A DNA stretch of 45,597 nucleotides, taken from contig JANTQF010000288.1 in assembly GCA_032988165.1 (NCBI GenBank), forward strand, positions 1-45,597. Reading direction: 5' to 3'. Source of the stretch: Emmonsiellopsis sp. PD_33. Taxonomy: Eukaryota > Ascomycota > Eurotiomycetes > Onygenales > Ajellomycetaceae. Each line of letters opens with the position of its first letter. The stretch's first letter is position 1. A program made the translations under genes and the position numbers. This document shows, in pieces, positions 20,499 to 31,313 of the stretch. The notes under the pieces were generated by a model, which saw nothing but the letters and a program-made list of their open reading frames with translations, did not search any database and was not told the origin of the DNA.

Positions 20499-23400
20499 AT
20501 GGCGCCTGCCACGAAATCAGACTGGTCCGTCGAGTATGACACCCTTCGACGTGAGCGCCTATTCCGACACCCCCCCAAGGATCAGACCGCATACCCGTCC
20601 CTTGCAGCTTCGATCCGGCCCCACATCGACTCCTTCAACGCCCTATTCGACGAGAACAAGATTTTAGAAGCTGCTCTGAAGGACATTGGCGCGAAGTCTT
20701 TTCTCGATGGCGAGCTCGAAACCCCGGAACAGAAGAAGGCCCGATTGGAGGTAGGGGGACGTTTGCCGCGCCGGAATAAGCTGACGGTGCGCATTACCGA
20801 AGTTTTCTTGGAGAAGGCGGTGCTGCCGGCATCCAACAAATTTAGTACACGGAACAGAGAAATCTATCCTGCTGAATGTCGAGAGAGACATGCGACTTAT
20901 CGGGGTAAACTGAGAGCGAGATTGGAGTATCGGGTCAATAATGGCGAATGGAAGGAGTCGATTAGAGAGCTGGGCCAGGTCCCGCTTATGCTGAGGGTGA
21001 GCAGACAATCTCAAAATACACAGTTCCCTTTCGTTTGGCCCCTATTGCGCAGGGAACTGACTTTAATTACCTGTCGTAGTCCAATCGGTGTCATCTAGAA
21101 AAGTCTTCACCAGACCAGCTTGTACAACATAAGGAAGAATCAGAGGAGCTAGGTGGCTACTTTATCGTCAATGGAAACGAAAAACTTATCCGAATGCTTA
21201 TTGTGGGCCGGAGAAATTTCCCCATGGCTATTATTCGGGGTTCGTTCACGAAGCGCGGTCAGACATACACCAAATACGGTATCCAGATCCGATCCGTCAG
21301 ACCCGACCAAACATCACAGACGAATGTCCTCCATTATCTTAGCGATGGAAATGTCACATTCCGATTCAGCTGGAGGAAGAACGAGTTTCTTGTTCCTGTC
21401 GTGATGATTTTGAAGGCCCTGGTGGAGACAAACGACCGCGATATCTTCGAGCGCTTGGTTGGCCGTGAAGGATCCAAGGGTATTCAAAATACATTCGTCA
21501 CTGATCGAGTGGAATTGTTGCTGCGGACATACAAAGGGTATGGCCTTCACGGACGAGAAGATACTCGGGCTTATCTGGGAGAGAAATTCAGACCTGTCCT
21601 GGGCATGTCAGCGGACATCCCAGATGAAGTAGTCGGCACTGAATTCCTTCGCAAAGTCGTCCTGCCTCATCTCGGCAACCAGAACGTGACTGAGTCTCAG
21701 GATAATGACAAATTCAACATGATTCTTTTCATGATCCGGAAACTCTATACTCTGGTCGCTGGCGAGTGTGCCCCCGATAACCCCGATGCCGTTTCGAACC
21801 AGGAAGTGTTGCTAGGTGGATTCCTCTACGGAATGATTCTGAAGGAACGTCTAGAAGAATGGCTCCGATCATTTGGCCCCATCGCACGCGATTGGAGCTA
21901 CAGAAGCGCAAATGCGAAGTTCTCAGACCCCAGATTCGAAAAGGAATTCCTAAGTAGGATTATGAGCCGGACGAATGAAAATATCGGTGGCGCATTGGAA
22001 TATTTCTTGTCGACCGGTAATCTCGTCAGTCCAACTGGTCTTGATATGCAACAACCATCAGGTTATACCGTGATGGCCGAAAAGATCAACTTCTACCGAT
22101 TTATCAGTCATTTCCGAATGATTCATCGTGGTAGTTTCTTCGCGCAGCTGAAAACTACAACTGTTCGTAAGCTGCTACCGGAGAGTTGGGGTTTCCTCTG
22201 CCCGGTTCATACGCCCGATGGAAGTCCCTGTGGTCTGCTAAACCATCTAGCTCATAAGTGTCTAATCTCGACAACGGATCTGGATGTCTCTGGTGTCCCT
22301 CAGATAATATCAAGTCTGGGAATGACTTCGGAATCCTCAGTGTCTCTCGAAGAAAGCGTTGTGGTCCAGCTCGACGGCAGAATTATTGGCTACTGTTCAC
22401 CCAAACAAGCTCGCATGATTTCGGATACCCTGCGCTATTGGAAGGTGGAGGGAAATAAGAGTCTTCCAGTCGAGCTTGAAATTGGTTATGTCCCCAACTC
22501 AAACGGTGGTCAATATCCCGGCATCTATTTATTCTCCCAGTGTGCCCGCATGCTCAGGCCAGTCAAGTATCTACCCCTAGATAAGCTCGACTACGTCGGT
22601 CCCTTTGAACAACCGTATATGGAAATCGCATGCGTCCCCCGCGACATCGCCTCTGGCCGATCCACCCATGTGGAATTCGATCCAACCAATATCCTCTCCA
22701 TTATCGCCAACATGACACCGTTCTCCGACTTCAACCAATCTCCCCGTAATATGTATCAGTGTCAGATGGGTAAACAAGCTATGGGAACTCCTGGAACATC
22801 CATCCAATACCGTACGGATAACAAACTTTACCGATTACAAACCGGACAAACGCCCATTGTTCGCCCTCCACTTTACAACGCCTATGGATTGGACAATTTC
22901 CCCAATGGCATGAACGCAGTAGTTGCCGTCATTTCTTATACTGGTTACGACATGGACGACGCTATGATAATCAACAAATCCGCCCACGAAAGAGGTTTCG
23001 GTTGGGGAACAATCTACAAGACCAAAATCTCCTCCCTTGACGACAAAGAAAACCGCGGCCGCGGCAAATCGAAACGAGAAGTCAGCAAACTCTTCGGCTT
23101 CGCGCCTGGCGGCCTCATCAAAGCTGAATGGCGCAACGCCCTCGACGAAGACGGTCTCCCCCACATTGGCGCAAGGGTAACAGAAGGCAGCATCGTCGCC
23201 GCCTGGCACACCGTCCGCTTCGACCCTGTCGCAAACACCTACGTCAACATCGATCGACAAACCCACTTCCTGAAATACAAGGACACGGAAGAAGGCTACG
23301 TCGACAGCGTGCGCATCCTGGGCTCCGAAACGGGCGGCGACCCTTGCCAGGCCATTAGCATCAAATATCGTATCCCCCGTAAACCCGTCATCGGTGACAA

Positions 23401-24313
23401 ATTCTCCTCCCGCCACGGACAAAAGGGTGTCTGCTCCCAACTCTGGCCATCAATCGACATGCCATTCTCCGAATCCGGCATCCAGCCCGACGTCATCATC
23501 AACCCCCACGCCTTCCCTTCCCGAATGACAATCGGTATGTTCGTCGAGTCTCTAGCAGGCAAAGCCGGCGCCCTCCACGGCCTAGCACAGGACTCCACGC
23601 CCTTCCAGTTCTCCGAAGAGAACACAGCCGGCGACTTCTTCGGCGAACAGCTGCGCAAAGCCGGCTACAACTTCCACGGCAACGAGCCCATGTACTCGGG
23701 CATCACGGGCCGCGAGTTCGCGGCTGACATCTACCTCGGCGTCGTCTACTACCAGCGTCTCCGACACATGGTCAACGACAAATTCCAGGTCCGGACGACG
23801 GGTCCCGTCAACGCGTTGACCGGGCAGCCCGTCAAGGGTCGTGCGAAGGGCGGTGGTATCCGTGTCGGAGAGATGGAGCGCGATGCACTTCTCGCGCACG
23901 GCGCTGCGTTCCTCCTCCAGGACCGGCTGATGAATTGCTCGGACTCGATGAGGTCGTGGATCTGTCGTGGCTGCGGCTCGTTCCTCTCGACGCAGGTTGC
24001 GGTCTCGAAGCTTGTGGCGCCGCATAAGAATCCGGCTATGGCTGCTGCTGCCAAGTCTTCGTCTGGTCTGAGTAGGCCTGGTGGTGGTGCGGTGAGTGCG
24101 CTTGGTGGGACGGCGGGGATTGTGAGGTGTAGACGCTGTGCGAGGGAGGCGGTGTTTGATGATCCTAGATCGGATGTGTGGGAGGATGGAGAGGGGAAGA
24201 GGTTTGTTGGCGGTGATGATACGACGGTTGTGGCGGTGCCGGGAGTGTTGAAGTATCTTGATGTCGAGCTTGCGGCGATGGGGATTAAGATGACGTTTAA
24301 GGTTGATAATTAG
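20499..24313 (+). CDS. RPA135: DNA-directed RNA polymerase I second-largest subunit (RPA135/RPA2)
   Basis: Predicted 1243 aa from exons 20499-20996 and 21080-24313. The 83-nt intron (GTGAGC...CGTAG) falls between codons and joins PLMLR to SNRCHLEKSSPD. The protein is the beta-like catalytic subunit of Pol I, which transcribes rRNA genes in the nucleolus. Visible beta-family blocks: FNALF near residue 50, GYFIVNGNEKLIR, SWGFLCPVHTPDGSPCGLLNH, GYDMDDAMIINKS, the hybrid-binding GDKFSSRHGQKG near 938, and a C-terminal zinc ribbon CRGCG (about 1128) with CRRC (about 1182). The N-terminal block with LKDIG, followed by LRSNRC, points to Pol I rather than Pol II or III. Yeast Rpa135 has 1203 residues, so length fits. 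Start ATG follows a pyrimidine-rich leader. Confidence 0.96.
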
Positions 24314-24797
24314 GGGGTGGGAGTGGATATGGATGTGGAGATGGGGGGAGGGAAATGGATTTAGAAAAAATATTCAAAACTGGGATATATGGCGTTTCGA
24401 AGATGATATATCTTCTTCCCTGTATTATCTTTTCAACTGCTTGTTTTGCTCCTTTTTTTTCTTGTCAGTTAGTTACCCATGTTTAAATCTGGCGAAAAAT
24501 GATTGATTTCTTTTCCTCTATCCTTTTCTTGGTTATATATGTTTATCATGAGTAAGATTTAATTAACTGTTCCTCTTGCATTTTTAAATATCATTCACAT
24601 TGGTTCTGCTTGGGTAATTATGTATTTGTGCGGAGGAAAAAAAATTCGATTTATTTGAAGAAAGAGATTACTTCCCATGAGCTGTGATATAGTAGAGGGA
24701 AAATGGAAGCAATGACATTGAAAGAGCAAGTATTAAAAAATAAAGATAGGCGGATGATGACAAAATACAATCCAACAAAAAGAGAAAAAAAATCATC
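24314..24797. other. RPA135 3' flank
   Basis: T-rich sequence with several TTTTAAAT-like stretches, probably the 3' UTR and polyadenylation region. No gene is seen. On the minus strand an eight-T run (24792-24785) directly beyond tRNA-Arg can terminate RNA polymerase III. Confidence 0.6.
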
Positions 24798-24879
24798 TGA
24801 ACCCGATGGGATTCGAACCCACAATCTTTTGATGAGACCAAGTCGTAGTCAAACGCCTTGCCAATTGGGCCACGGGTCC
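24798..24879 (-). tRNA. tRNA-Arg(ACG) with 9-nt intron
   Basis: Acceptor stem GGACCCG/CGGGTTC, anticodon stem TTTGA/TCAAA, T stem GTGGG/CCCAT (one G-U pair) with loop TTCGAAT, discriminator A. The loop reads CTACGA, a 9-nt insert (24842-24834), then A38. The anticodon is therefore ACG, which is deaminated to ICG to read CGN Arg codons. Mature length is 73 nt. The insertion point after position 37 is canonical, though 9 nt is short for a tRNA intron. A T8 terminator follows within about 6 nt of the 3' end. Confidence 0.88.
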
Positions 24880-24982
24880 TTGCTTGATGTAACCTTGGCA
24901 ACAACTACCAAAGATCATGTGCGCGGTATCCACCTCCAGTTCCCAGCTCTCTAACCCCTTTTCCAAAATCAAATCAACTCCC

Positions 24983-26708
24983 CTACCTAGGCGGCCGAAC
25001 AGGCTTCCTCGGTGTACACCCAGGCACTATGTCATCCACCACCTCGTCACAATCAATCCCGACAATTTTAACCGCATATTTATCCCCCTCGCTCAACCCC
25101 GCCTCTTCAAGGAACTTCCCCAACTGCGTGCCTCCTAGGGTATTCTGGAAGTCTGGGATACAACCCACATGCGCATGCGTGCCGCCCTCCTTGGCTGAGT
25201 TGAACGGGTATTCATCGCAGGTTAGTTTGATACCCTTGTTGAAGCCGTCCTTTTTATACTGGCCCTTGCAGCATTTGCCGCCGCCGCATCTGGAGTCGTC
25301 CCGGTTCCCGCTGCCGGGGCCAGCGTAGGTTAGGATGTCTTCGTTGGGTTTCGGGGAGAGTTTGCGCCGCATGCCGATGCAGATGTTGTGGATGTATTCG
25401 TCTGTTATATCGGGGAAGTAGGTGAGGGTTAGAGTGGGGATGGCGGTGCTGGTTGACGTATGAGTTTGGGTCTTGGTTTTGGTAGGCTCAGTTTGCATAG
25501 GTTCAGTTTGCGTGGGCTCAGTTTGCGTAGGCTCAGTTTGTGTAGGCTCAGTTTGTGTAGGCTCAATTTGTGTAGGCTCAGTTTGCGTAGGCTCAGTTTG
25601 CATAGGCTCAGTTTGCGTAGGCTCAATTTGTGTAGGCTCAGTTTGTGTAGGCTCAGTTTGTGTAGGCTCAGTTTGTGTAGGCTCAGTTTGTGTAGGCTCA
25701 GTTTGTGTAGGCTCGGTTTGTGTAGGCTCAGTTTTTGTGGGTTTAGTTTTCGTAGGTTTGGTCAGCGACGGCTTGGTTAGGGTAGACTTGGTTAGGGTAG
25801 GCTTGGTTTGGGTAGGCTTCGTCACAGTAGGTTTCGGTTTTTTGCTTGGGCTAGGTTTTGTCGGTTTCGGCCTGCGAGTAGGGGTAGGCTTTTTTGTCGG
25901 TTTCGGCTTGGGACTAGGCTTATCCTTGGTACAATAGCCCTTTTTTGCACTGCATTGTGTTCCCCCGGGGCAGCCTGGGGAAATTTAGCCAGGGGAAGAA
26001 AAGGAGCCAAGGGGAGATAAAACTACTTACACCATCCGCCGCACGCCACTTGGCCGGCTTTACAACAATCATTCCCGTTGAAGCACTGGTATCCGCTCTT
26101 GCAGCAGTGAGATCCGCAGCAACTGGTACCCGACCGGCACGTATGTCTGGCCGGCGCGGGGCAGCAGACTTCCCCTGGGGGTTTGCACATCGCCGGATTG
26201 ATAGCTCCACATGTCTGCATGCCTGCTGGGCAGCATCTCCTGTTTGGTTGGCATACAGGCTTGTCTCTGGAGCAGCAACCAGTTGTACACTATTTATTCG
26301 TCCATCGTTAGAAGGATTGATCCGTGTGGTCGCTTTCGAAGGCGGGTTTAACTTACGCAGGTAGTTGAAGACGGGCAACATCCGGCACCACATGGGACTA
26401 TGTGAAAGAAAATAAATCTGGATCAGCCCCTTGTATCTTTCAAAGGTTGCAGGACAAGCTGAATGGGCCTACTGACAAGTTCCGGGTCGACATGTCCTGG
26501 CTTGCCTTCTGTCAACCGTGTTATCGAGCAGATCATCGTGGCCGCCGAATAGACTGAAAAACTCTGCTCGTTTTGCGAATATATCTTTGGTTGAAGATGG
26601 ATCTGATTCATGCATAGAAGGGATACCCCGTTCCCCTTCTTCTTCGAGGGCAAAGGGGTTCCGAGATAGGAGGGCAAAGGCCACCGATAATACCAGAATA
26701 ACCTTCAT
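24983..26708 (-). CDS. Secreted NucA/NucB-type nuclease with Cys-rich N-terminus and PTQTE repeats
   Basis: Predicted 507 aa from four exons: 26708-26477, 26397-26357, 26289-26031, 25974-24983. The first donor is GTCAGT; the neighbouring GTAGGC would leave the Cys-rich frame. Order: signal peptide (MKVILVLSVAFALLS), spacer, a region rich in CC pairs (about residues 68-185) with repeated Cys modules such as FPCGAGCCP, GTSCCGSHCCKSGYQC and NDCCKAGQVACGGWCC, a basic K/P/T linker, 17 units of TEPTQ (about 259-343), a T-rich linker, then a C-terminal DNase NucA/NucB-like domain. The diagnostic block CDEYPF is at residue 430, followed by EGG, GCIPDFQN and LGG. NucB-type enzymes are secreted metal-dependent DNases; activity here is inferred. 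The Cys modules may bind wall or substrate, which is speculation. Confidence 0.82.
25478..25732. repeat. 15-bp coding minisatellite, 17 units (TEPTQ)
   Basis: Seventeen 15-bp units are directly visible on the plus strand as GGCTCAGTTTGTGTA variants. They encode TEPTQ with two IEPTQ, one TEPMQ and a final TEPTK on the minus strand. Unit length is a multiple of three, so copy-number change would keep the nuclease frame. Neighbouring units share substitutions (runs of TGTGTA versus TGCGTA), consistent with slippage or unequal exchange. Confidence 0.95.
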
Positions 26709-28025
26709 TTTCGGGGATGTGGAATATACCCAGACGTGAACATGAAGGAAACAGGAAACTGTGATCTAGAAAATGACATGAAAAGGTCTCCCTCTTCAGG
26801 GGAATGAGCCAGATATTATATCCCCCCATTCTGAGATATCTCTCAGCAATAAGGCAAAAGATAACGAGGCTCAGCAATGAAGATCCCCGCTGGCCGAGGA
26901 CTCACACCCGCCCATCACCAATAGTCGAGACGTGTATCTCGGATTCGTTTCTCAAGCAGGGTACATCATCAGGCTTCGAAGAACAAGGGGAAATCTGCCC
27001 CCTTGGGTCTCTCGACTAGAGGTAGACTTTCAACTTCCCACATAATTGCCGGTGAAGGTATCAGTAGTAGCTGTGGAGGCCAGGCTCGGATGCAGAATGA
27101 GGCTGAACTTCTCCTCGCAAAAGACGTGGACGACTCCGCCTCGACAGATGTAACACAAACTTTGTCGTAGCTCGTGTACTTGGAGAGTTTGTCTGGCGTC
27201 ATGTCAGATGTAATTCTTGTCTTGACGGACTGGAGTTTGGATGGGATGGAGTGTGTAGTGGAAAGTAAATAAGTATGGGGCTAAAACCGTCCAGCAGCTA
27301 GGGGTGCCAAGATATATTTACGAACCTCACCTCTCTCCACAGCCACGACCCAACCACAACGCCCTTCATTGCTCTGCAGAAACACGATATTTGATCGACA
27401 GCAGGCCTCCGTCTCCCCTATTTATAGTCTGAACATTCCGGATTGCCCACTGCCATCCTTGATGCCGAGATCCAGATTCAGCACAGACATCAAGCCAGTG
27501 TGTAGGCACATCATTGCGCCGCCCCCGCTTCCCGTCAAATACCCCTAGGCTTGCCAACCTTGATGAGGACTCAGGTACGGACATGCTTGATTCTGCATTG
27601 AATCTAATTGTCTAGCGTGTCATGTTTCTTGTCTCTTGGAAACCCCTGGCTTGAGCACCCCGGGATTCCCAGACACAGCCTTCAGCAGAAAGCATTACCT
27701 CTCCCTTTTTGGAGACTGACCTTGACGATCCAATATGGCGTGTATTAACATCTCGCAGAGCAAACTATTGTTTCTTTGCCATCTGCATTTTGTATTCACT
27801 ATGGATATAATCACTTGCAAAGGTCAATAGCAAGGCTACATGTTTGAACTTGAAATTCGTTTACATTGCGAACAACAACTTTGTTTTCACTGCAAAAATA
27901 TGCTAACAAAGTCAGCAGATGTATTAAACAACTATTGAACCCTCCACAGCATTGTGTATGTTCTTCCTGATGCTCTCATTGGCACATTATACTGTCATAT
28001 TCCTTCAGCCTTCATCCATACCTCA
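26709..28025. other. Spacer between the nuclease and SnoaL-like genes
   Basis: No gene is supported over 1.3 kb. The left ~300 bp should contain the promoter and leader of the nuclease gene. Small ORFs (26969-27202, 27366-27584) show neither motifs nor splice continuity. The right end holds the 3' UTR of the SnoaL-like gene. Confidence 0.5.
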
Positions 28026-28834
28026 TCAGGCGTCATCGGGGAATTGCTCTCCTTGATCCCACTAGATGAAAGTGATTAGCAAGGCAAACAACCACCTGAA
28101 GTTCCCAAATAATCCCTTATGCCCCTCCAACTTTATATTCCTCATTCACCAGAAAACCAGTTGCAGACAGGAGATGCACCACTCACATGTTCAACAATAC
28201 ACCCAGCCTCCCACCTAAACCGATCCACAACCTCTCCTACCATGCTAGATTGATAATTCAGCCAACCAAACTCCCCCTCAAAAGCCGTCCGGAGAACCGT
28301 AATCTGCAGCCCACTCCAGAATGGGCCCAGAGCATCGAGCGCCGCATTGGGGCCATCGTCTGCCATTGGATTGTGGTTCTGCATGCATGGACCAACCAGT
28401 GTAGGTTGGTTTGATTAGCATGTACCTAATACATGTCATTGGATTTCACTCCCCTAGGGGGGCCGTCTGATTCCCAGCGACACGCCCACTAGAGCGATAT
28501 TCGCCTATATCTCACCACAGACAGCCAGAGCCAGTCCAATTATACGTACAATATACGTCGAAGAGATATACTCAAACGCCTCCGTGAGATTCTTCCGAAC
28601 CAGAAACGCTTCAGCGAATATATCGAACCTTGCCTCCGTCTCCGCCTCGGTGGGTGCTGGGTCCATCGCTACGCAGGGCGGTGGAGTCACGACGGCGCCC
28701 TGTCTGGCATTTATTATGACTTTGCTTGGTGGAGCGGAGACGGCGGTTCCGGTGCCGGTGTTGGGACGTGGGTTGGGTGCTGCGAGGGCTGTGAGGGGCG
28801 CTAGCAGGAGCACGAAGAGTGGGAGGGTGCGCAT
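28026..28834 (-). CDS. Secreted SnoaL-like (NTF2-fold) protein
   Basis: Predicted 170 aa from exons 28834-28550, 28378-28187 and 28061-28026. Introns of 171 and 125 nt have donors GTACGT and GTGAGT and acceptors TGCAG and TCTAG, all phase 0. A clear signal peptide (MRTLPLFVLLLAPLTALAA) is followed by a P/T linker and a SnoaL-like domain: FDIFAEAFLVRKNLTEAFEYI, then the block NHNPMADDG (family YxQHNP), LRTAFEGEFGWLNY, and DRFRWEAGCIVEHWDQGE at the C-terminus. SnoaL-like proteins include polyketide cyclases and predicted aldol-condensing enzymes, many with unknown substrates. The 12-codon last exon restores the conserved IVEHWD motif, which supports the model; reading through the intron would end in an unrelated tail. 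Confidence 0.88.
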
Positions 28835-29911
28835 TTTTGTGTTTTCTTTCTTCTTTCTTTCTTTCTTTTTTTGGAGGACGGGTTTTCAAGATTGTGGAGA
28901 GACAGGGAGTGGGAACGAGTGTTGAGATGCGTTTCTAGGAGGAGGGGGGATGTAAGGGGGTTTATATATTGGGTTTATATAGAGCTTGCCCAGGTCCATC
29001 CCTGAGTCGGGGGTGGGGAAACCCTGTCTACACATGGACCGGTAGGTAGGCAGCTTCAAAAGATATTAAATAAATATAAACAATACATCCCTGGGGGGTT
29101 TGAGTCAGTTCAACAAAAAGAAACATAGCAATATAGTTAAATTAGCCTATTAAATAAACCCAATCACAAGAAGGCATCTACTCATAGTTAGAAATGATAT
29201 GCATTCATCCAATACCATGCTACGTTAGGCATATTACATACCCTGCCTTCACACATACCAAGTTTTTTCACTTCACTCCATATATCAAGCGCTTGGCTAC
29301 TCAATTCTCGGCAACTGTTTCATCCTCAATCCGCCGTAAATTCGGGAACAAGGGGGGGGGGTTCCGTCAACCTGACAGGCGACGCCGATGCCGAACATGG
29401 ATGATGCATCACGGACTACGGGGATTATCCTGGATGCTCAGCGGCGGGCGAGCGGGAAAGGGGGACTTTAGTTGATCATTTGTTATATGAAGTGATTGGC
29501 ATGCTTATCATGATGAAGGGGATTGAATGAATGGTTTATGGTGCATTCCTCTTAACAAAAGAAAAATGTTCAAATCAGGCGACGTTGTTTGATTACATTG
29601 GCTCGCCTGGTGTGTTTGGATATTACCAAATTGTTCTTTTACTATGCTAGAGTCGTTCTCGAATCTTCGTCTAGGCCCTAGAGGGCGATCGAGCCTTAGA
29701 AAATTAGACGGGAGTGACGTTGTTGAATGCCCGGGGCTTAAGGTTGTCACTGGACAAGTACCCCATCAAAAGGGAACGTAGAGAAAAACATAAATGGGAA
29801 TATAAACCCGTCAAAGTTAAAAAGAATTCCCGTGTTTATTTCTTTCAAGCTAAAAAAAAAACACAGTGCAAGAAAAGACACAAAAGGGTAAAAAAAACCA
29901 CCACAACCCGC
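28835..29911. other. Spacer: SnoaL-like promoter and PRE2 3' flank
   Basis: No gene is supported. A CTTT/TTTC microsatellite-like tract at 28844-28872 lies just upstream of the SnoaL-like ATG. Positions 29040-29180 are AT-rich. ORFs at 29194-29475 and 29508-29750 look like chance. Positions 29800-29911 probably hold the PRE2 3' UTR. Confidence 0.5.
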
Positions 29912-30987
29912 TCACTCCAACTCCCTCGTCACATTCGAAAACTCGCCCTTCTCCAACTTCGTCTTCCAGAATATAGGGTTCGTATCGCTGAAGCCATGCT
30001 TCACCCATCCGTCCTCCTTCACATGGTACAGATTGATATAGCCGCCCGAATATGCATCTCTATGCGTCGCAGCGAGAATACTCCGTCTACCGAGCTCCAG
30101 GGCCTCCTCATCCTCTAGCTCATAATGGTATTCGGCATCCAGCACACCGTACGCAAAGGTTTGACCGGAGCCAACACAGAAGAGATTTCCGGCTAGCCGT
30201 GTTCCATCTGAATCGATGTAATAGAGGGCTGGTCCTTCTTGTGGAGTTACACCGGCGCACATGGTGCCCATACTCAGGCCCATGCCCTTGTAGTTGTAGA
30301 CGAGGTTGGCGAGGATCTTGGACGCGGCGGCGACGGAGATGCGGCGTTTGTGGCGGAGTTCGTGGAGACGGCATTGCATGCCCAGGTAGGCGAGCCAGTA
30401 TTGGCAGTCCTAGTAAACAATGGTAAGTCTGGCTGCCTCTAGGGTTGAAAATATCGGGCTGCAAGCTAGATAGCATGCAAACGTTGATGTAGCATAGAAA
30501 TTGATATGACATTATAGATGAAAGATGGTGATTGGAGAAACATACAGCAGCACCACCGGCCATGGTCCCCAGCAAACAGCTGTTGATCTCGATAACCTTC
30601 TTCACCGTCTGGCTGGCTATCCAGTTGCCTGCTGTAGCTCTGGAATCTGTCGCCACGATGATCCCCCCCTTGAATCTAAACGCGAGAGTCGTAGTGCCAT
30701 GGGCGATTTTGATGGGGCAGTCTGGGTTGGCATGGTCGTCTGTGGCAGCACGGAGGAAGGCAGCGGGCTAAACAAGGGAGCTGTCAGCTGCGCAACACAC
30801 AACAGCGGCAGATACGAGCGTGTATCGACATGGCAAGATGGAGCTCAGTACTCACTCTGTCGACGGGAGGGAGAGCAAATCTGAGAGACAACGGCGGTAA
30901 CGACTCTGTAAGCTCCTGATCTTCCGACTGGGAGTAGCCCTCGTTCTGGAACATGGGGCGGGAGTACTGGGCGACGAGGGTATCCAT
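29912..30987 (-). CDS. PRE2: 20S proteasome subunit beta5 (chymotrypsin-like)
   Basis: Predicted 283 aa from three exons (30987-30856, 30767-30546, 30409-29912), all introns phase 0 (88 and 136 nt; donors GTGAGT, GTATGT; acceptors TTTAG, CTAG). The propeptide of 68 residues ends in HG, followed by the catalytic Thr1 in TTTLAFRFKGG. Numbering from Thr1, Asp17, Lys33, the S1-pocket Met45 and Ala49 all fall in place. Yeast Pre2 is 287 aa. The subunit is made as a precursor, cleaves itself at Gly-Thr and provides the chymotrypsin-like site of the 20S core in cytosol and nucleus. The start at 30987 gives MDTLVAQYSR; an ATG 11 codons upstream is in frame but gives an atypical N-terminus. Confidence 0.96.
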
Positions 30988-31215
30988 GGTGGGCGCAGCG
31001 TAGAGTAAAGCAGACAGCAAAGCAGAGAAGAGGAGGAAACGGGGATAGTGTACACGGAGAGAGAGGGTTGGAGCTGGCGTGGAGGTGATGTTGGAGCTGG
31101 AGCTTTCCGGCGTTGACGTTGGAGCTTCGCGTCACAGCTGGCGCCTGTGCAGTCACGTGGCGTGGGCCGCGCAGCCCTAACTAGCCAAACTGGGCCAGCT
31201 GAGGTACCCAAAGTC

Positions 31216-31313
31216 GGAGGTATGGCCGAGTGGTCTAAGGCGCTGCATTTAAGTTTTTCCGGAAACTCTGCAGTGAACGAAAGTTCGCGTGCGTTCAAAT
31301 CGCGCTGCCTCCA
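31216..31313 (+). tRNA. tRNA-Leu(UAA) with 14-nt intron
   Basis: Acceptor stem GGAGGTA/TGCCTCC, anticodon stem CTGCA/TGCAG, a long variable arm (TGAAC/GTTCG hairpin) typical of Leu and Ser tRNAs, T stem GTGCG/CGCGC with loop TTCAAAT, discriminator A. The loop reads TTTAAG, then a 14-nt insert (31254-31267), then C38, giving anticodon UAA. Mature length is 84 nt. T5 and T12 tracts downstream (31319-31342) can terminate Pol III. It is divergent from PRE2, 228 bp from its ATG. Confidence 0.92.

Noticed and set aside
22835..23440. 201-codon minus ORF
   Set aside because: Antisense shadow of RPA135 coding sequence.
25460..25937. Plus-strand ORFs of LSLCR or GSVCV repeats
   Set aside because: They are translations of the TEPTQ minisatellite in the wrong strand; the minus strand links to a signal peptide and nuclease domain.
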